A DNA stretch of 64,000 bases from Lindgomyces ingoldianus (lineage: Eukaryota > Ascomycota > Dothideomycetes > Pleosporales > Lindgomycetaceae): assembly GCF_010093535.1 (NCBI RefSeq), contig NW_022985206.1:114809-178808 (forward strand), given 5' to 3'. A model generated the notes under the pieces. It was not told the DNA's origin. It worked only from the letters and a program-made list of their open reading frames with translations, and searched no databases. Each line of letters starts with the position of its first letter. Position 1 is the stretch's first letter. A program made the translations under genes and the position numbers. This document shows, in pieces, positions 45,680-57,896 of the stretch.

Positions 45680-46906
45680 CCTCCATTGACCTTGTTGTTC
45701 TAGGGCTTACACTACTAGAACATCCGCATCTTATCAATTATTGCTTGAACCCATGGAGCGATCTCAAATAGCGCGCTATAGATAATAGTGGTAGAAATGA
45801 ATACACATATGAAATTTGATACAACTCTTCCGTTTCCCTATAGGCTGCCTACCAAGGCTCTCGTAGACCAGAACCTATTTGGAAAAGGGCATCAAGAAAC
45901 TCAAGAGCTTTGCTGCTAGACCTGAACAGCTCCTTGGGTGCTCGGGTCAGTGAAGCACGGCATACTGCACCATCGGAGACTCTTGAGAGCATACCCTATC
46001 GTCTAGGCCCAGAGGTACATGCTGTAAACCGATGCCCGCAGGGTATCGTAAACAAGTCTGTGTCAGTTCCAAGTATGCTCTCCCTTAGCCGAACGACGAA
46101 CAACCAATAGAGCACTTAACTCACAGCACCGTCGAGCCCCAGCTTCTACGAGGCTTTGCCAACATCACTCAGCTGCTAGATGTTGTTGGACCTATTGTCC
46201 CGTCTCGGCCAATGAAAGGCGGTAATGTGCAGAGACATTATGCTTGTCTGTCGTTGAACATCGAGGCTTCACTGGATTGCTAGAAAAAGAAACGACTGAC
46301 CACATTAGAGTGAAGGGATGTGTGAGTAGATTTCGGACCCATCACATCGACGCAAACCAACATCGAATGCAGACTACGACGAACACGACAATCCAAAAAT
46401 GAATGGGCGATGGGATCTTGCGTATTTCAATCGAGAATATGTAGTCCTTTTTCTAATTCACATTACGAACCATTCGTCCCATTCCGAATCCGGCCACATC
46501 GGGCTCCCATGACCCCGACGACGGCTAGGATCTCGCGGTACCCTACCCTTCAACATCCAAGATGCCGACGTGAAACTAACCCAGAATCCGCCATTCTCGT
46601 CCATATCTCCATGGATATTTGCGCTCGCGAGCCGGGTTCTTTGGACTGGCCTGCCTGTTTCCTGATCAACCTCTCTCTCTTCGATCTCGATGACGCGCCT
46701 TGCTACTACAGCATGCTGCTTAGGGTCCCAGAGGGCTTCTCGTGGCGGATTCCTGGCAAGGAGAGAGACTGATTCACGCCGAGTGGCAGGACAACGACAG
46801 TGAATCGCGGCGAAGTACTGAATGTGGAGGAACAATTAGCGGACGTTCTGATGGTGCAGGAAAGGAACGATACAACTAGTCAGATGCGTCAAGCCCTGTT
46901 TGGATT
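45680..46906. other. 1.2-kb region with conflicting ORFs
   Basis: Overlapping opposite ORFs of 120-125 codons at 46410..46772 (plus) and 46458..46835 (minus) cannot both be real, and neither has a known motif. The plus ORF 45910..46110 is equally unassigned. The right end is the 3' flank of the Zn2Cys6 gene. Confidence 0.35.
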
Positions 46907-48482
46907 CTAAACAACAACTGTTGCTGTTTTTGAAACCTTTGTTATAGCTTGAGCACCTCTAACTATCCGGACCCTGACCTTACGTACTAGCGGAGGAATC
47001 AGTGAGATCTCAAAGGTAAAGTGAGCGGCTCCCTGTTTGGAACTACTGGAAGGTGATGTCGACATTTCGCTGCGGCTGGAGCAGGATGGAGAACTCGAAG
47101 GCATGGTTGGAGACGCGGATGGAGAAGAAGTGGGCAAATTCATGGAGTCGAGCACGATCTTGGCGTGATGATTCAAAGCTTTGAAGCTAGAGATATGCGC
47201 ATCGAAGGAGGTTTGGTGGGCATCGATGGCGCCCGCCAAGGCAATGTAAGTAGAGTAGTGTGATATTTTGAGTGAGCTTGCTACAACGCTGTCTTCTCTC
47301 GACAACTTCCCCTCGCGTTCCAAGATCCGCAAGGCCCGAAACCAGGAATCATGGCAACTAAGAAGGTAGGCATGATATTGCAAGTCTTTCGTCGTTGGTT
47401 TGGTTCCCGAGATGACCTTCCGAGTCACTACCGAGACCAAAATCACAGTCGCATTTCGCAGCCCATAGATCGCGGATTGGGCTTCCAGAACACTTGTGAA
47501 AGGCCGGCCTTGGAGGATCTGCGGGCGTGTGCAAAATCTTTTGAGGAGCGGCTCGAACGGGGCGCCAAACAGTAGTCCAGTCGCTATCGCTCGGATGAAC
47601 ATAGGAATAAGTTTACCCGAAATTATACTCGGGCCAGCCACTGTTTTCGCAATCGCAATAGAGGACGGTAGAGATGGTAAACTACTCTGCGAAGCATTCT
47701 GGGGCCTCTGCCACCACTCGGCGATGATCTTGAGACCACTGTGAAGATGCGTAAACGCGGTATAGTAATCGCCTCTTAGGAACTCGATGCAGATGAAAAG
47801 CAAACAAGTGACCAGCCCAACCTCTATAGGGTATGAGGACTCGGCCATGCGATGGACAAGGCATCGGACCGCCTTGTTGTAATGAAGGAGAAGAGTCTTA
47901 CGGCTATCGCTCGCAGAGACAGAGCGAGCATGCTTCAAGTTACCCGGCTCTGTCTTGACAAGATAACCCAATGCAATCACAGCATGCCGAACAGCAGACT
48001 CCGATTGGGCCATCTGGAGGACTATGCGAGACCAGAACTCATGGTCGAAGTTGCTGGCAAGCGTGGGGGCGGCACAGTGATGGTAGAACTCCAGGTAGAG
48101 AACACTGTCGCCAAGACCAGATAGCATCGGAACAGTACTCCGGAAGCTGGATGATTGGGTAGGGACGAGAGCTTGGGGGTTGAAGCCTGCAACTTGGGCG
48201 TAACCATCGCATTTACGGCCCGTGCTCGTACATCTACCAAGGTTAAAAAGATTTCAGGAAGCATACGTCATACATACCTCACGCATGCAGGCTTCCTTTC
48301 ATCGCACTTAACACGTCGAAGTCTGTGACAAGGTTGTTAGCTACATATGCACCTTGCACATCTCTGGTTACCGTCTAAGTATCTACCCACTTGCATGTTC
48401 GACACCCAGTCTTTACCTTTGCACCATATCTACGCGTCTTTCTTAAGCTGGGAAATTCGAGAATAGAAGTGCTAGATAGCAT
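46907..48482 (-). CDS. Zn2Cys6 transcription regulator
   Basis: Exons 48482..48391, 48322..48278 and 48233..46907 (introns 68 and 44 bp); phases agree; 487 aa. The N-terminus MLSSTSILEFPS leads into GAKVKTGCRTCK, LRRVKCDERKPACVR and CTSTGRKCDGY, a complete binuclear cluster with six Cys, followed by the rest of a fungal-specific regulator: YLEFYHHCAAPTLASNFDHE, FWSRIVLQMAQSESAVRHAV, CLLFICIEFLRGDYYTAFTH. The C-terminal 80 residues are Ser/Pro-rich. This is the layout of proteins related to aflatoxin-regulator-type C6 factors without a long middle-homology region. Nuclear, DNA-binding. The three exons encode exactly one finger, with both introns inside it. Its target is unknown; the P450/MFS pair 20 kb away is only a speculative candidate. 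Confidence 0.9.
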
Positions 48483-49106
48483 CTTTGGCGGGTCGTTGGA
48501 AAATTGAATGACGAGTCCGAGTTGAGACATGCCATTGCTGTATGACGGCTAGCGTTTATATCGTAGTATCAAGTGTGGAGACTTTGAAAAGGGGTTCTCG
48601 AGCGTAGCCTCCTTTGGGGCAAGTGCAATTCGAGTATCACGTGAATATACGAGCAGACCAATCAGATCTCCAAAATGTGTTCGCACCACTCACGGCTTTC
48701 ACACAGTCTAAATCTCGTATATCTTCCCTTTTCCCTGGACTACTCTCAAGATCTGATCTAGATCTCATTCAATCCTTACTTCGAAAGATAGCGACCTCTC
48801 CCTGACCCCTACATGTACTGTCCCCTCTGGTCCTAATACTGGCGGACAAGGCATATCGGCATAGCAGTGAGCTCTACCTATCCGCGGAGATGCATATAAA
48901 GGGACCCTATGCCTCCAGGAATGCCATCTGGTTCATATATATCTACTTCAACCACTTCACAGTTCTGAAGGATGAGTGACTCATAATCGACCATCAAGTT
49001 CCCTACCCCTCCATTTATAACCGGAATCGACGACCCGAAGGAAACGGGGGAGCACGATAGTTGAGGTATGTTGGCCTTAACCGATCAGTTCAGCAGCTAA
49101 AAACTC
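48483..49106. other. Promoter region of the Zn2Cys6 gene and of a disrupted plus-strand gene
   Basis: The left part is upstream of the minus-strand regulator. The right part has a TATA-like tatatat near 48936 and an ATG at 48972 whose frame is MSDS, stop, then STIKFPTPPFITGIDDPKET, suggesting decayed coding sequence before the hAT insertion. Confidence 0.4.
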
Positions 49107-49151
49107 ATGGAAATCCAGTCAGCGATGAGTCAGCAGAGTCAATCAGGGAGT

Positions 49152-52100
49152 CAGCGTTCCCAACCGTACGTACTACGACTCGTAGATACGTGAACGTAGC
49201 AGTCACGTGAGCCGTTGAAACGTAGGAGGAGTGTGAGCCGTAACGTACGTAGGAGCCAGCTCCCATTACGGACCGTAATACGTCTTAGAGAGACAATATT
49301 TCCTAGTAATATAAGGTCTTATTAGACAGCTATAGGGACGCGTTAGAAGGGTGTTTAAAGTTATATTTTTAGAGTAATAATTAAGTAAAAACTCTACAGT
49401 TTATACAATAATTAAAAAGCTAGCAAAGAAGAGGATTAAGGCGTAAGATTCTATAATTTTAGTTAAGAATTATAATTACTTATAAACTTACTTATTATAA
49501 GCTAGATGTCCTAGTTTCTTTAGTATAGCAGGTATACAGCTTTATCCTAAAAATCCTTTTAAGCTAGCTTTTTTTACTAAACTAAGGTTGCTTATTATGC
49601 TAGTTCTTATTAACTTGCCTAATTAAAGTCCTTATTATTAAAGTCTTTAGTTTTTTTTTATAATAGCACACTATCTAATAGTTTTTTAGCCCTTATAAAA
49701 GAGTACCTAGATAACTCTACTTTTAATAATAAAGTATTATTTACTATTAAGTAAGATAATATCTAAATAAAAAACAAAAAGTTAAGGCTAGAGAAGCTTA
49801 AATACTAAGTAAAGCATAAAAGCTAATTACATAGTAATTATTAGTTATTCTAGATATAGCTTTATAGAGCTAATTTAGTGTATAATAATAAAAAAGACGC
49901 CTCTAGGATAAAGTTGTAGCTCTATAGAAAGTGCTACGCTAAGGGTAATTATAAAAAAGTAAAAAAAGTTAATAGTTACACTTATATTATCTACTACCTT
50001 AGAAAAAAGCACTAGATAAATGTTAGTAGAGGAAGTAAAGGCGCTTTTTTACTTAATAAGCTAAAAATTCTCTTAAGTCTATTTAAAGTAGCTTATAAGG
50101 TTATAGGCTTATTATATATTATTTTTTATAGTGTTTAGTAGAAGAAAGCTCTATAAGTAGTAGTTATTAACTAAGTAATACTTTATAATATTTTTTTTAT
50201 ATAGCATTATTAGCAAAACTTTAGGGCATTATTACTTAAAATAAAGCTAATCTTTTTGCTACTCTCTTAGCGTCTAACACTACATATTTGTTCTATGTGT
50301 AGCAGGGATATACACAGCAGAAGCAGGAGATTTAAATAATGCTAAGAATAGCCTAAAGTAAAATTATGTTAAGCATTAATATATAAACTTCTCTAAACTA
50401 CCTCTCTTTTCTAGGTATAGTGTTGCATTTTATTAGTAGGTGTACTTTAGCTTATTAGTTTAGTGTCTTAGCATCCTCTATTAAACTAAACACTAACTAA
50501 TAATACTGCGTAGATATTAACTACTAACACTATAACATCCTAATTAGCTTCTGTAACCTGTACAGTAACTATACTAAAGCAAATTAAACGCTAGAGATTA
50601 TTAAAGTTATTAATAACTTTAAAATTACATTAAAATTTTATTATTTAGTAGCTAATAATGTGTTAAATAATAATAATAAGACTATCTTTACCTTTGCTTA
50701 ACATCTTAATATGCCCCTTACCTCTAAGCACTGTATACGCTGCGCTGGCTATACAATCTAGCTAGTAGTAAAAGCAGTTATTTATAGTAAAAAGATAAGC
50801 GCTTTTAAAGTAAAGCTTACTTAAGCAGCTTTTTAGAAATAATTTAACCTTTATTACTGCTATAAAGTTATTAAAAAACTTTATAATTTTATAAACATAG
50901 TGCTAGCATTATATAAATAATAAGAGGCTTTTATAACTTTTTAGGCTACTCTTAATAACAACAACTCTTTCTAGAGCTTTAGGACGCTTAATCTTATGTA
51001 AGACAGTAGTGTACGCTAGCACAGTGTTTATCTTATGCTCCTCTGCTGTTTTAAGCTTAAGGACACTATTACTAAGTTTATACATAAGTAAAGAAGCACT
51101 AATAATAACTTTATAAACTTTACTATCTCTAGTAACTCTACTCTTACTAAGGTTATTACTAAGAATAAATAAAAAAAAGTTAATTACTTTTATAAGTTTT
51201 TTAAAGTTTTTTACTTTATAATAAAACGCTTTAAAAGCAATAGCTTCTATAGCTTTTTTTAGATGTTTATTATTAACTTATAACACTTTTATACTAAGCT
51301 TTTATGTATAGGTAATAAACTTAAGAGTAAGAGTAATAATTACTACTTTAAATTTAGTGTAGCATTTAGCATAGAGAAGTTACTTACATACTAAAAAAAG
51401 TTTGTTATTAAGCCACTTATATTTTATTACTATATAGTAATAATTTTAAACTCTTAACTTTATCTTATTTAGTTTAAGAACTACTAAAGAAAGCACTTTA
51501 TATAGTATAAAAAAGCTAAGGCTTTAATAAAGGCTATTTTTTAAAAGTACATTAATGTAAAGGCTAAGGCTAAGGCTAATAATAATAACATTACTTAAAA
51601 GCCTACGTAACATAAGTTACCTAGTAGCAACTATTATAATAAGAGCTTTAAAAGAACTCTCTTTATTAACATAAGCCTTCTTACTAGCAGCTACTTATAT
51701 AAAAAGCAGTAGAAAACAACAGAGTTATAGTAGTACTATAATAGCTACTACAAAGACATTACTATAGCTAATAATAACAGCCCTTTATTTACTAACCTTT
51801 TTACTTAGTAGAAATAAGTTAGACAACTCTTTTACTTTATACTATATAAAATTACTTTTAACTTCTTATCTATCTTTTTTATAAGCTGTAATTATAAGAG
51901 GTTTTTTTTTAAAAGTAAAAAAACTATTAACATGGTCCACAAGCGAATGTTCAACACAAGCGAGTGTTCCGCCCCACCACTAAAACGCAGCCAACCTACT
52001 ACTAACTGCGATGCATTAACAACTATATAATTAATCATCTTTAAAAGAGGCTAGAATTAACCTAGCTATTTAAGCTTTTAATAAAGACGCGTCTTTAACT

Positions 52101-54055
52101 AAGAGGCGCGCTGCAGCACTCTATAATGTTAATTAAATAGCTCTCCGCTAACAACGCGCAGGGATGACTATGCAACGCAACTGTACAGCTAACAACAAGA
52201 AGCTTACAAAGCTAGAAAAGAAGGTAATTATTAAGCATATACTTAATCTAGATTCCTAAGGATTTGCGCCTACTCTAGGTGCTGTACAAGAGATAGCTAA
52301 CAAGCTTCTTACTAAGCGCAGCGCTCCACTAGCAGGTATTAACTAGCTATCTAACTTTGTTGCGCGTACGCTAGCAGTTAAAACCTACCTTAGCTAACTG
52401 TATAATTACTAATAAGCAAAATGCAAAGATCTAGTAATTATAAGCAAGTAGTTTAAGCTTGTAGAGGCTACATAATTAAAGTATAGCATTATAAATTAAG
52501 ACATGTATAATTTTAACAAGACAGGCTTTTAGATAGGGGTTATATTAAGCTAAATAGTTGTTACAGGCATAGATAGACATAATTAGCTAAAGGCTATACA
52601 GCTAGGTAACTGTAAATAGGTGACAGTTATTGCAGGCATTAACGCAGATAGGTAGGCAATACCTCTGTACGCAATCTTTAAAGGCAAGCATCACCTATCT
52701 ACCTAGTATAAGGATAAGGATATACTAAAGGACTAGGCTATTAGTGTTAGCAACAACAGCTAAATAACTAATAAACATAGAATTACATAGCTAGAGCACT
52801 TTAATCTGCACATAAAAGATTACTTAGTAGGCTTATAGCAGCTACTTATTTTTAATAGCTATAAGAGCTATTACTCTATTAAATTTCTAAAGCTCTATAA
52901 GCAGAGGTGTATTATAGCGCTCTATATGCTAGCACACGCGTCACATATTCTACAGCTGCTTAACGTTAGCTGCTTTTTGCTGTTAAAGCGCGTGTATAGT
53001 ACTAAAATTAGCTAGTTAATCTGCTACTAGATTAACTATATTAATAAGCTAACTTTCCTACTAGCCTTTAAGGCAGCATTTAGTTGCTTAATTATAATAG
53101 ATAATATCTGCGCAGGCTTTAGAGCTACAGGACTAGTTCTATTTAACCTAGAGCTAGTGCTCTTAAAGCTTAATATACAGCTACCTAATTAGCTAGCTAC
53201 TCTACTACTAAATACTGCTTAGAAGGCTTAAACACTTAGCAATCTTTATAAAGTTAAGGCTTAGTTAACTTTACTATATAATTAGATTTAAAAGCATTAG
53301 AATTTATTTTTTTTTGCTATGCTTAATCTAGCAAAGTAGCTAAGTAAGAGCGCTACTAAGATAGCTTATATTACTGTTCTACAGCGCAATTAAGCAGCTG
53401 CCCTAAAAAGGGCCTATAAGGCAGCTATAAAGCATAAGTAGTGTAAAAAAAAGTAAATTTAAAAAAAAGAAACTCTAATAAGTTATTAAGGCTTTAAGTT
53501 AAGTACTTAGAAGCTTGCTAGTATAGCAGGAGGTAGCAAAATGCCTTAAAAGGAGTTAACTGCTAAAAGCAGCGCAGCGCGCGCACAGCGCTGCAAGCGC
53601 TGCAACAAGCCTAGGCATAACTCTTATACATGTAAGGATATTAAATAATTCTATAGTAGTTTATTTTATATAGTATATTTTTGCGTTGTTAAATTAATAG
53701 TCTTTAAAGTTAAATTTAGTAGTAGGGCAGAACACTCGCTTGTGTTGAACATTCGCTTGTGGACCATGTTACTTATAATAAAAATAAGCTTTTTAGCTTA
53801 ATAATTAAGGCTCTTTAACTGCAAAAAAACTAGCTCTAGCAAGGTTATATTTATAGTAAAATAGGGGACTTAGTAGACTGTATACGCTGTAACGTCTTAC
53901 AAGCTGTTAAAACGTAGGAGGATTGTAAGCTATAACAGTTACGCCCTGTAAGTAGATTTAAATTCTCCTTTTACATTAAAATGTACTAACAAACTAAGAA
54001 GTTACAGCCTAAAAAACGGCGAGTTAAAACGTATTACGTACGGTTGGGAACGCTG
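49152..54055. mobile_element. hAT-like element, 4.9 kb, AT-rich, with intact ends and 8-bp target duplication
   Basis: Ends: CAGCGTTCCCAACCGTACGT at the left; the right end reads the same in reverse complement, with one mismatch over about 26 bp. Flanked by CAGGGAGT at 49144..49151 and 54056..54063. The ends and the 8-bp duplication point to the hAT superfamily. The interior is extremely AT-rich, with stop codons in all frames, consistent with RIP; no transposase motif could be read in its own part. A second element (51930..53769) is nested inside. The 949-bp element at 16926 is a shorter relative. Confidence 0.85.
51930..53769 (+). mobile_element. Fot1/pogo-type Tc1-mariner element nested in the hAT-like element
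   Basis: 1840 bp with near-perfect inverted repeats of about 40 bp starting ACATGGTCCACAAGCGAATG, flanked by TA at 51928..51929 and 53770..53771. Inside, on the plus strand, a decayed Fot1/pogo DDE transposase can be followed: DMYNFDKTGF near 52500, VVTGIDRHN, VTVIAGINADR, IPLYAIFKGKHHLST, then IALYMLAHASHILQLLNVSCF near 52915-52980 followed by LLKRVYS, interrupted by many TAA/TAG codons at former Gln/Trp/Arg positions. A Cys-rich knuckle-like end (RCKRCNKPRHNSYTC) lies near 53590. Dead, RIP-like decay, but with well-preserved ends. Confidence 0.85.
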
Positions 54056-54368
54056 CAGGGAGTGGGCACATGGACAAGGATGGAAAGGTTGTGAAAGACC
54101 CATCCCAGGTTCAGTCGTCTTCGGAGCACTCATCTGGTAATTTAAATGTCCTATCATCACCCTGGACGCCTCTAATTCCTACAGAAGAAATGAAAAATAA
54201 CACGCTCTGAATGATAAACTCCGGCAGGAAATCGACCGCAAAGATGCAGGCATTCGGAACCCTGAACAGATCCTAGAACAGATGAGCGACTGGCTTGGCG
54301 ATACAGCAAGTGAATTCATGAACAAAGCGAGTGCACGCAATGATATCTACAAGGACAAACCAGAGTAA

Positions 54369-56094
54369 ACGTCGCAAAAGAGAAGGAAGGTGGATTCGGC
54401 TTGATATTATGGTGTTTGATAGATCTAAGTACCATGCATCCCTGCGTAGCGAGACAACCTGCGTGGCGAGACAAATGAGGGGTACTTTGACTTTCAACCC
54501 CTGGAAAGCCCATATGCACGACGGATACTGCTATGTTTCTATAGAAATAATCTGCTACAGCTTATCCCAACTGTTCATGATCCACTCTTCCCTAAAAATT
54601 GCATTCGCATCGTTGCCTCCGAGCCTAATTTACAAATCGCCTTCTTTCGCAGCATAATAGATTTCCTCCCCACAGCGCCAACATCAAGCCTTTTTCGCTC
54701 TGAATTTCTGTAAAACGGCTTTGTCCTAGACTCATAGCCTCCGTCTCATACTAGGAAGTCATCATCAGCCCTATGCGCGCTGCAGGGCGCAATTTCATGC
54801 AGGGTCTCCATGTCGATTCGTCCTTCCAGCGGAAGCGAATAACCAATTCTGGCTAATGCGAGATGACCCCCACGTTCCATCTCATACATTCGCAGGTATT
54901 TTATTGTAAGGCATGTGGTAGTTGGGATTACATAAGCACTCAGAATATGATCAATTCCGGCTGTGGATTGGGAGGAGTGCCAAGATCCGCACAGCTACGG
55001 CGCTTGTCAGTCTAACTAACGCGTTTCCAGCGTCGAAGCCAGCTGCGACATGGCCATCGTACAATTTCGAGATGCGGTTCAACGCGCAACAATACCCGTA
55101 GCTAGGAGAGGTACCATCACCTCGCCCTCGAGTGCCGAAATCCGCCGATATGCCTTCCGCTGACCAAAGGAAAGGCCTGCTCAAGCCACCACATCCTCAT
55201 GCTTCTCGAGCCCATCACACCCGATCCAACTGAGCACCAGCTAGACGTCTGGCAACAGCCCTCTAGAAAGAGAATACGACGGGATAGAAGAGCATGGAAT
55301 GGAGCGAGTGGGAGGCAGAGCGCTGTCGCTGCAAGCATATACATGTTACGGAACCACCAGGTCGGTAAACTCTGCCTGTGCAGAGATCAGATCCGCACAT
55401 GGGCTGTGACCCCTAAAGCTAGGCCCACTACGGCCACTCCTGCTGCATGGGCCCATGTAGCTGATACCTGGATATATTCTGTCTGTCCCTGCCAAAGGTA
55501 GCTCTTTGAGCTACCTCTTGTATTCTACCTGCAGGTACCTATCCAGTACCCCCCTGCATAGTACTAAATCCATTCTTATCCACTGTTACCTCCTCACTGC
55601 CTTCCGCCTGCCCTGCCGTTTCCTGGCATTCCTGTCGTTCCCTGACAATACAAAAGTGGAAAGGCTCGGCATGTTTTGGCGATATAGCTGTCACACGGTC
55701 AAACAATGAGTGGCCTCTTACATGAGCACTGCAATCTTTAGGGTCATAGAGAGGTCCTTCAGTTCGGCCTCTAGAACGATGAAGAGTTTCTATAGTAGGT
55801 GTCTATAGGCACTAAATAAGGTGTGATAGAGATGTGGTGGTACCTATGCTTAGCAAGGCACTAGGACTGCGCAATGTCTTCTTCATTTCACCTACCAACA
55901 AACTATTACCTCCAGCGCAACCCCATGGCCGGAGCGAGTCGGCCGCCCTTCCTACTAGTGGGGGCCAGGTGTTCGTCTACCTTCAGTGAAAGGCGAGAGT
56001 GATAAGTGTTATAAGCATTCTATGAGTAAGTTAGCTACCTTGCCACCAGTACCGAAAGGTCTTAACCCCTCGCCGTAGTAAGTGCCGCGTTCAT
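54369..56094. other. 1.7-kb region, no gene seen
   Basis: ORFs on both strands at 54951..55501 overlap and lack known motifs. The part after 55500 is CT-rich and contains short near-repeats of gtagctctttgagctacctc type. The right end is the 3' flank of the kinase gene. Confidence 0.4.
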
Positions 56095-57896
56095 TTACCA
56101 CGGCTCCAAAACTATCGGCTGACAAAGCATTTCCATCTCATGCACACTGGTCTGTTCACCTAGTCTCCAACGGTTGCTCGTTTGATCAAACTCATATGGA
56201 TCTCTCGCTGTCCAGTCCGAGAATTTCTTAATGACCTTGGCAGCATGTTCCGGTGTTGTGCGGAACCATTCCACGTGTTTCATATGGCATCCTTCACAAG
56301 GGTTTTCTTGAAATCGAACATCTTTCAACTCAGCAAAAACAAGCTGTTCAACACGCCGAGCGTATTTGACGAGTAATCTTTTGCCTTGAGCATGTTGCAT
56401 ATACTCCCGGACATGATGCTTGCATTGTTTCTCCCAATTCTTCAGTCTGCGAGGGACGTTCACTGTAACTCCAATCCTGATGAAACCAAAATTACCAAGC
56501 GACCAGACAATAAAAAGATACATCTTAGGCAGCTCTATCTTCGTGAGAGGTTTTTCCATGACCTGTCGTATCGCAGCTTGGGTAGAAAGAGAGCTGAAGG
56601 CGTTTCCCTGTAATGGTGAAAAGGCTCGGTTGGTGTGAAGAGGTTCATTTTCTTCTAGTGAACTTTCTTTTGGTGAACTTTCTTCTGGTGAACTTTCTTC
56701 TGGTGAGCTTTCTTCGGGTGAGCTTTCTTCGAGTGAGCTTTCTTCGGGCGAGCTTTCTTCGGGTGAACTTTCTTCGACTGAACTTTCTTCCAATGGATGA
56801 TCATCCTCGCGAGATAAATCGAGTCTTTGACCAGTTGCTGCCGTCGTACCCTCGTCTTTTCTTCTCGGAGCACAGTCATTGCAAAAGAGCTCGTAAACCG
56901 GATCTGGATGAGAGCTTTGGATATCTAGAAGACGATGAAGTAGGGCTTCAGCTCCGATTCGGTCTGCACTTCTAGGCTCCAACATGGAGTGACAAGCGCG
57001 GAACACCTGGTCTCGTCCGGAATCGGATGTACTGAGATAGATAAGAGCCTTCCGAATATGATCGACCATTTCCCAATAAGGATCAGAGTTAGAGACTCCT
57101 AAATCAATATTAGGTTCCAGCACGGCTAATATTTCTATGAAAACACAGCCCAGAGAGAAGACGTCTGATTTCCTGTTTCTTTTCTCCCAATTGGCCACTT
57201 CTGGAGCACAATAGCGCATTGTGAGAGCTTCCGGTTTGCCAGTAGTGGTGGTATTTTGCTGACTTGCATCATATGAAATACCGAAATCCGTATAGATAAC
57301 CCGGTCATTGTGAATTAATATACTCTTTGGTTTGATATCTTTGTGCCGAATTGTATGCTTGTGAATAAATGCAAGACCACTCGCAAGGCATCCAAATGAG
57401 TGATTGAGGACAGAGTATTGCTTTTCTGTTATAGGAGTGTCTGAGTCTTTGATATCTTGAAGATAAGCTCTAAGATCTCCTCCGTTAGCAATTGGAATGA
57501 GGAGCATGCCTAGCTCACGGCCGCAAGTGTACGATCCAAACACTCGGATAATATGCAGATGCGATTGTAACCGCTTTATATGCTGATTTCGTTCCTGAAT
57601 GCCTCCTTGAATTTTTCGAAGTCTGTGCCGTAGTATTTGCCGAAAAGTTTGTGTGCGAGCTTTTGGCCGGTTGTTTGGTCTTCTACCATCTCGACCATAG
57701 CGCTGCTACCAAAGCCGAGTTGGCCGAGGAATCGAAAAGGTAACATATTGCGGTGCGTGATATCTATGTGCTGACCTTCGCCAAAAACTGTGCTGGAATG
57801 TGTAGAGGATGGATCAATATGTGCCGCATCTGCTGGGTTTGCCCCTCCATCTCCCTGAAGTGCCGTATGATCTTGGAGTAGGAGCTTCCGCGACAT
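56095..57896 (-). pseudogene. Protein kinase fused to a T5orf172 (GIY-YIG-like) domain, with one frameshift
   Basis: ATG at 57896 to stop at 56095, about 600 codons, intronless. The first 106 codons carry the kinase N-lobe: FLGQLGFGSSAMVEMVED (Gly-rich loop) and KLAHKLF (Lys). The frame then stops at 57576, but the next frame continues directly as HIKRLQSHLHIIRVFGSYT, so one base is missing or extra near 57578. The C-lobe has HKDIKPKSIL (catalytic Asp present; the usual Asn is Ser), YTDFGIS and RYCAPEV. After it comes an acidic ESSPE repeat linker, then a T5orf172-type domain: MYLFIVWSLGNFGFIRIGVT, PRRLKNWEKQCKHHV, RVEQLVFAELKDVRF, CEGCHMKHVEWFRTT. The fusion suggests signalling to a nucleic-acid-acting domain. 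The single lesion may be real or an assembly error. Confidence 0.8.
56651..56790 (-). repeat. 15-bp coding minisatellite in the kinase/T5orf172 linker
   Basis: About nine to ten tandem copies of a 15-bp unit (plus strand ggtgaactttcttct with variants) encode repeated Glu-Ser-Ser-Pro-Glu on the minus strand. The unit length keeps the frame, so copy-number change would lengthen or shorten an acidic linker without breaking the protein. Confidence 0.85.

Larger units (their letters stand above)
49107..54368 (+). pseudogene. Former coding sequence split by the hAT-like insertion
   Basis: Left piece 49107..49151 reads MEIQSAMSQQSQSGS. If the element and one copy of the 8-bp duplication are set aside, the frame continues at 54064 as GHMDKDGKVVKDPSQVQ, then SSSEHSSGNLNVLSSPWTP, up to about 54205. 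After a one-base frame change near there it continues ALNDKLRQEIDRKDAG, NPEQILEQMSDWLGDTASEF to a stop at 54366-54368. The reading of both halves as one frame across the insertion supports disruption of an older gene. The family is not recognised; stops upstream of 49107 suggest the gene was already decaying or that an intron precedes it. Confidence 0.5.

Noticed and set aside
46410..46835. Two opposite ORFs of 120-125 codons
   Set aside because: Mutually exclusive, no family features; probably chance in a GC-balanced stretch.
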